Part shown: in pieces, positions 63,744 through 64,000 of the stretch | Position numbering within the stretch: position 1 is the first letter of the stretch | Layout of the letters: each line of letters opens with the position of its first letter | Assembly (NCBI GenBank): GCA_017643215.1 | Contig: JAEPNV010000004.1 | Coordinates: forward strand, 186,001-250,000 | Reading direction: 5' to 3' | Origin: Roseibium sp. | GTDB lineage: Bacteria; Pseudomonadota; Alphaproteobacteria; Rhizobiales; Stappiaceae | DNA length: 64,000 nt | Translations under genes and position numbers: made by a program | Notes under the pieces: model-generated | What the model was told of the DNA's origin: nothing | Seen by the model: the letters and a program-made list of their open reading frames with translations, nothing else | Databases searched by the model: none

Positions 63744-64000
63744 ATGAGCGGACTACTTGCGCTACTTGATGACGTTGCGGCGATTGCCAAGGTGGCGGCC
63801 GCGTCCGTCGACGACGTCATCGGCCAGGCCGCCAAGGCCGGGTCCAAGGCCGCGGGCGCGGTGATCGACGATGCCGCCGTTACGCCGAAATACGTTGCCG
63901 GGTTTTCGCCCGCCCGAGAACTGCCGATCGTCTGGCGCATCGCCAAGGGCTCCTTGAAAAACAAGCTGATCTTCCTGCTGCCCGTCGGGCTGCTCCTGAA
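63744..64000 (+). CDS. DUF808 (YedI-like) membrane protein, 5' part
   Basis: The frame runs off the right edge. The visible 85 residues start MSGLLALLDDVAAIAKVAAA and include SVDDVIGQAAKAGSKAAGAV, DAAVTPKYVAGFSPARELP, the invariant start of the DUF808 family, a multi-helix inner-membrane protein of unknown function (YedI in E. coli). A first hydrophobic segment (KLIFLLPVGLLL) begins at the window end. GGGAG lies six bases before the ATG. Confidence 0.9.
   Translation, partial: MSGLLALLDDVAAIAKVAAASVDDVIGQAAKAGSKAAGAVIDDAAVTPKYVAGFSPARELPIVWRIAKGSLKNKLIFLLPVGLLL

Noticed and set aside
63239-63964. 241-codon minus-strand frame near the right edge
   Set aside because: It is antisense to the clear DUF808 start and spans repeats and palindromes without family features.
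1-64000. tRNA or rRNA genes
   Set aside because: I looked for T-loop (GGTTCGAATC-type) signatures with a matching acceptor stem in the gaps and found none; the GGTTCGAATG at 13201 lacks the pairing arms.

Overview
The window looks like chromosome of a GC-rich alphaproteobacterium of the order Hyphomicrobiales (Rhizobiales). The call rests on gene order: hslV-GNAT-hslU, then usp-nfu-tsaB-rimI-fur/mur-plsC-miaB-phoH-ybeY-corC-lnt-phrR-metK-trmB, then rimP-nusA-ylxR-infB-rbfA-truB and rpsO-pnp, which is the order I know from rhizobia and Brucella. Supporting traits are a Fur/Mur protein without the CxxC zinc pair, a DnaX without most zinc-finger cysteines, and two paralogous YejA-type binding proteins. 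The genus cannot be fixed from what is visible.

Layout. 1-3419: end of a flavin reductase gene, the HslVU protease with an embedded acetyltransferase, and a universal stress protein. 3420-14947: Fe-S carrier Nfu, t6A and ribosomal-protein modification (tsaB, rimI), a metal regulator, PlsC, MiaB, then the PhoH-YbeY-CorC-Lnt cluster, PhrR and MetK. 15011-23103: TrmB and the transcription/translation operon rimP-nusA-ylxR-infB-rbfA-truB. 23104-26154: an accessory interval splitting truB from rpsO, holding a ParE-type toxin-antitoxin pair, a DUF6807 gene, a nucleotidyltransferase and a non-coding stretch with a MITE-like element. 26155-30451: rpsO, pnp, dapB, gpmA. 30485-33164 (minus): kdsB-pheA-PfkB kinase operon, divergent from a membrane-anchored cytochrome c. 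34047-35501: a CHASE-GGDEF diguanylate cyclase. 35633-44113: a Yej-type peptide ABC transporter with two binding proteins and a PIN toxin-antitoxin module translationally fitted between the permease and ATPase genes. 44240-51361: a secreted small protein, an SH3/metallo-beta-lactamase protein, a lytic transglycosylase, NudC, a HIT protein and the slipin/NfeD pair. 51558-54761: SRP RNA, dnaX, ebfC, recR. 54857-57529: a chemoreceptor and an EI24/CysZ-like membrane protein. 58026-62803: succinate dehydrogenase sdhCDA...sdhB, interrupted by a VapD-type (Cas2-fold) gene and an FkbM methyltransferase. 62804-64000: a repeat-rich intergenic stretch and the start of a DUF808 gene.

Most of the sequence is conserved housekeeping. 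The unusual content sits at joints between housekeeping genes: three small-element candidates bounded by inverted repeats (25615-25879, 57529-57796, 62963-63258 or -63439), two of which start exactly at the TAG stop of the gene before them; three toxin-type genes, of which the PIN pair and VapD lie inside core operons; and a promoter-plus-terminator leader ahead of the nusA operon. No CRISPR array, tRNA, rRNA or full-length transposase was seen.
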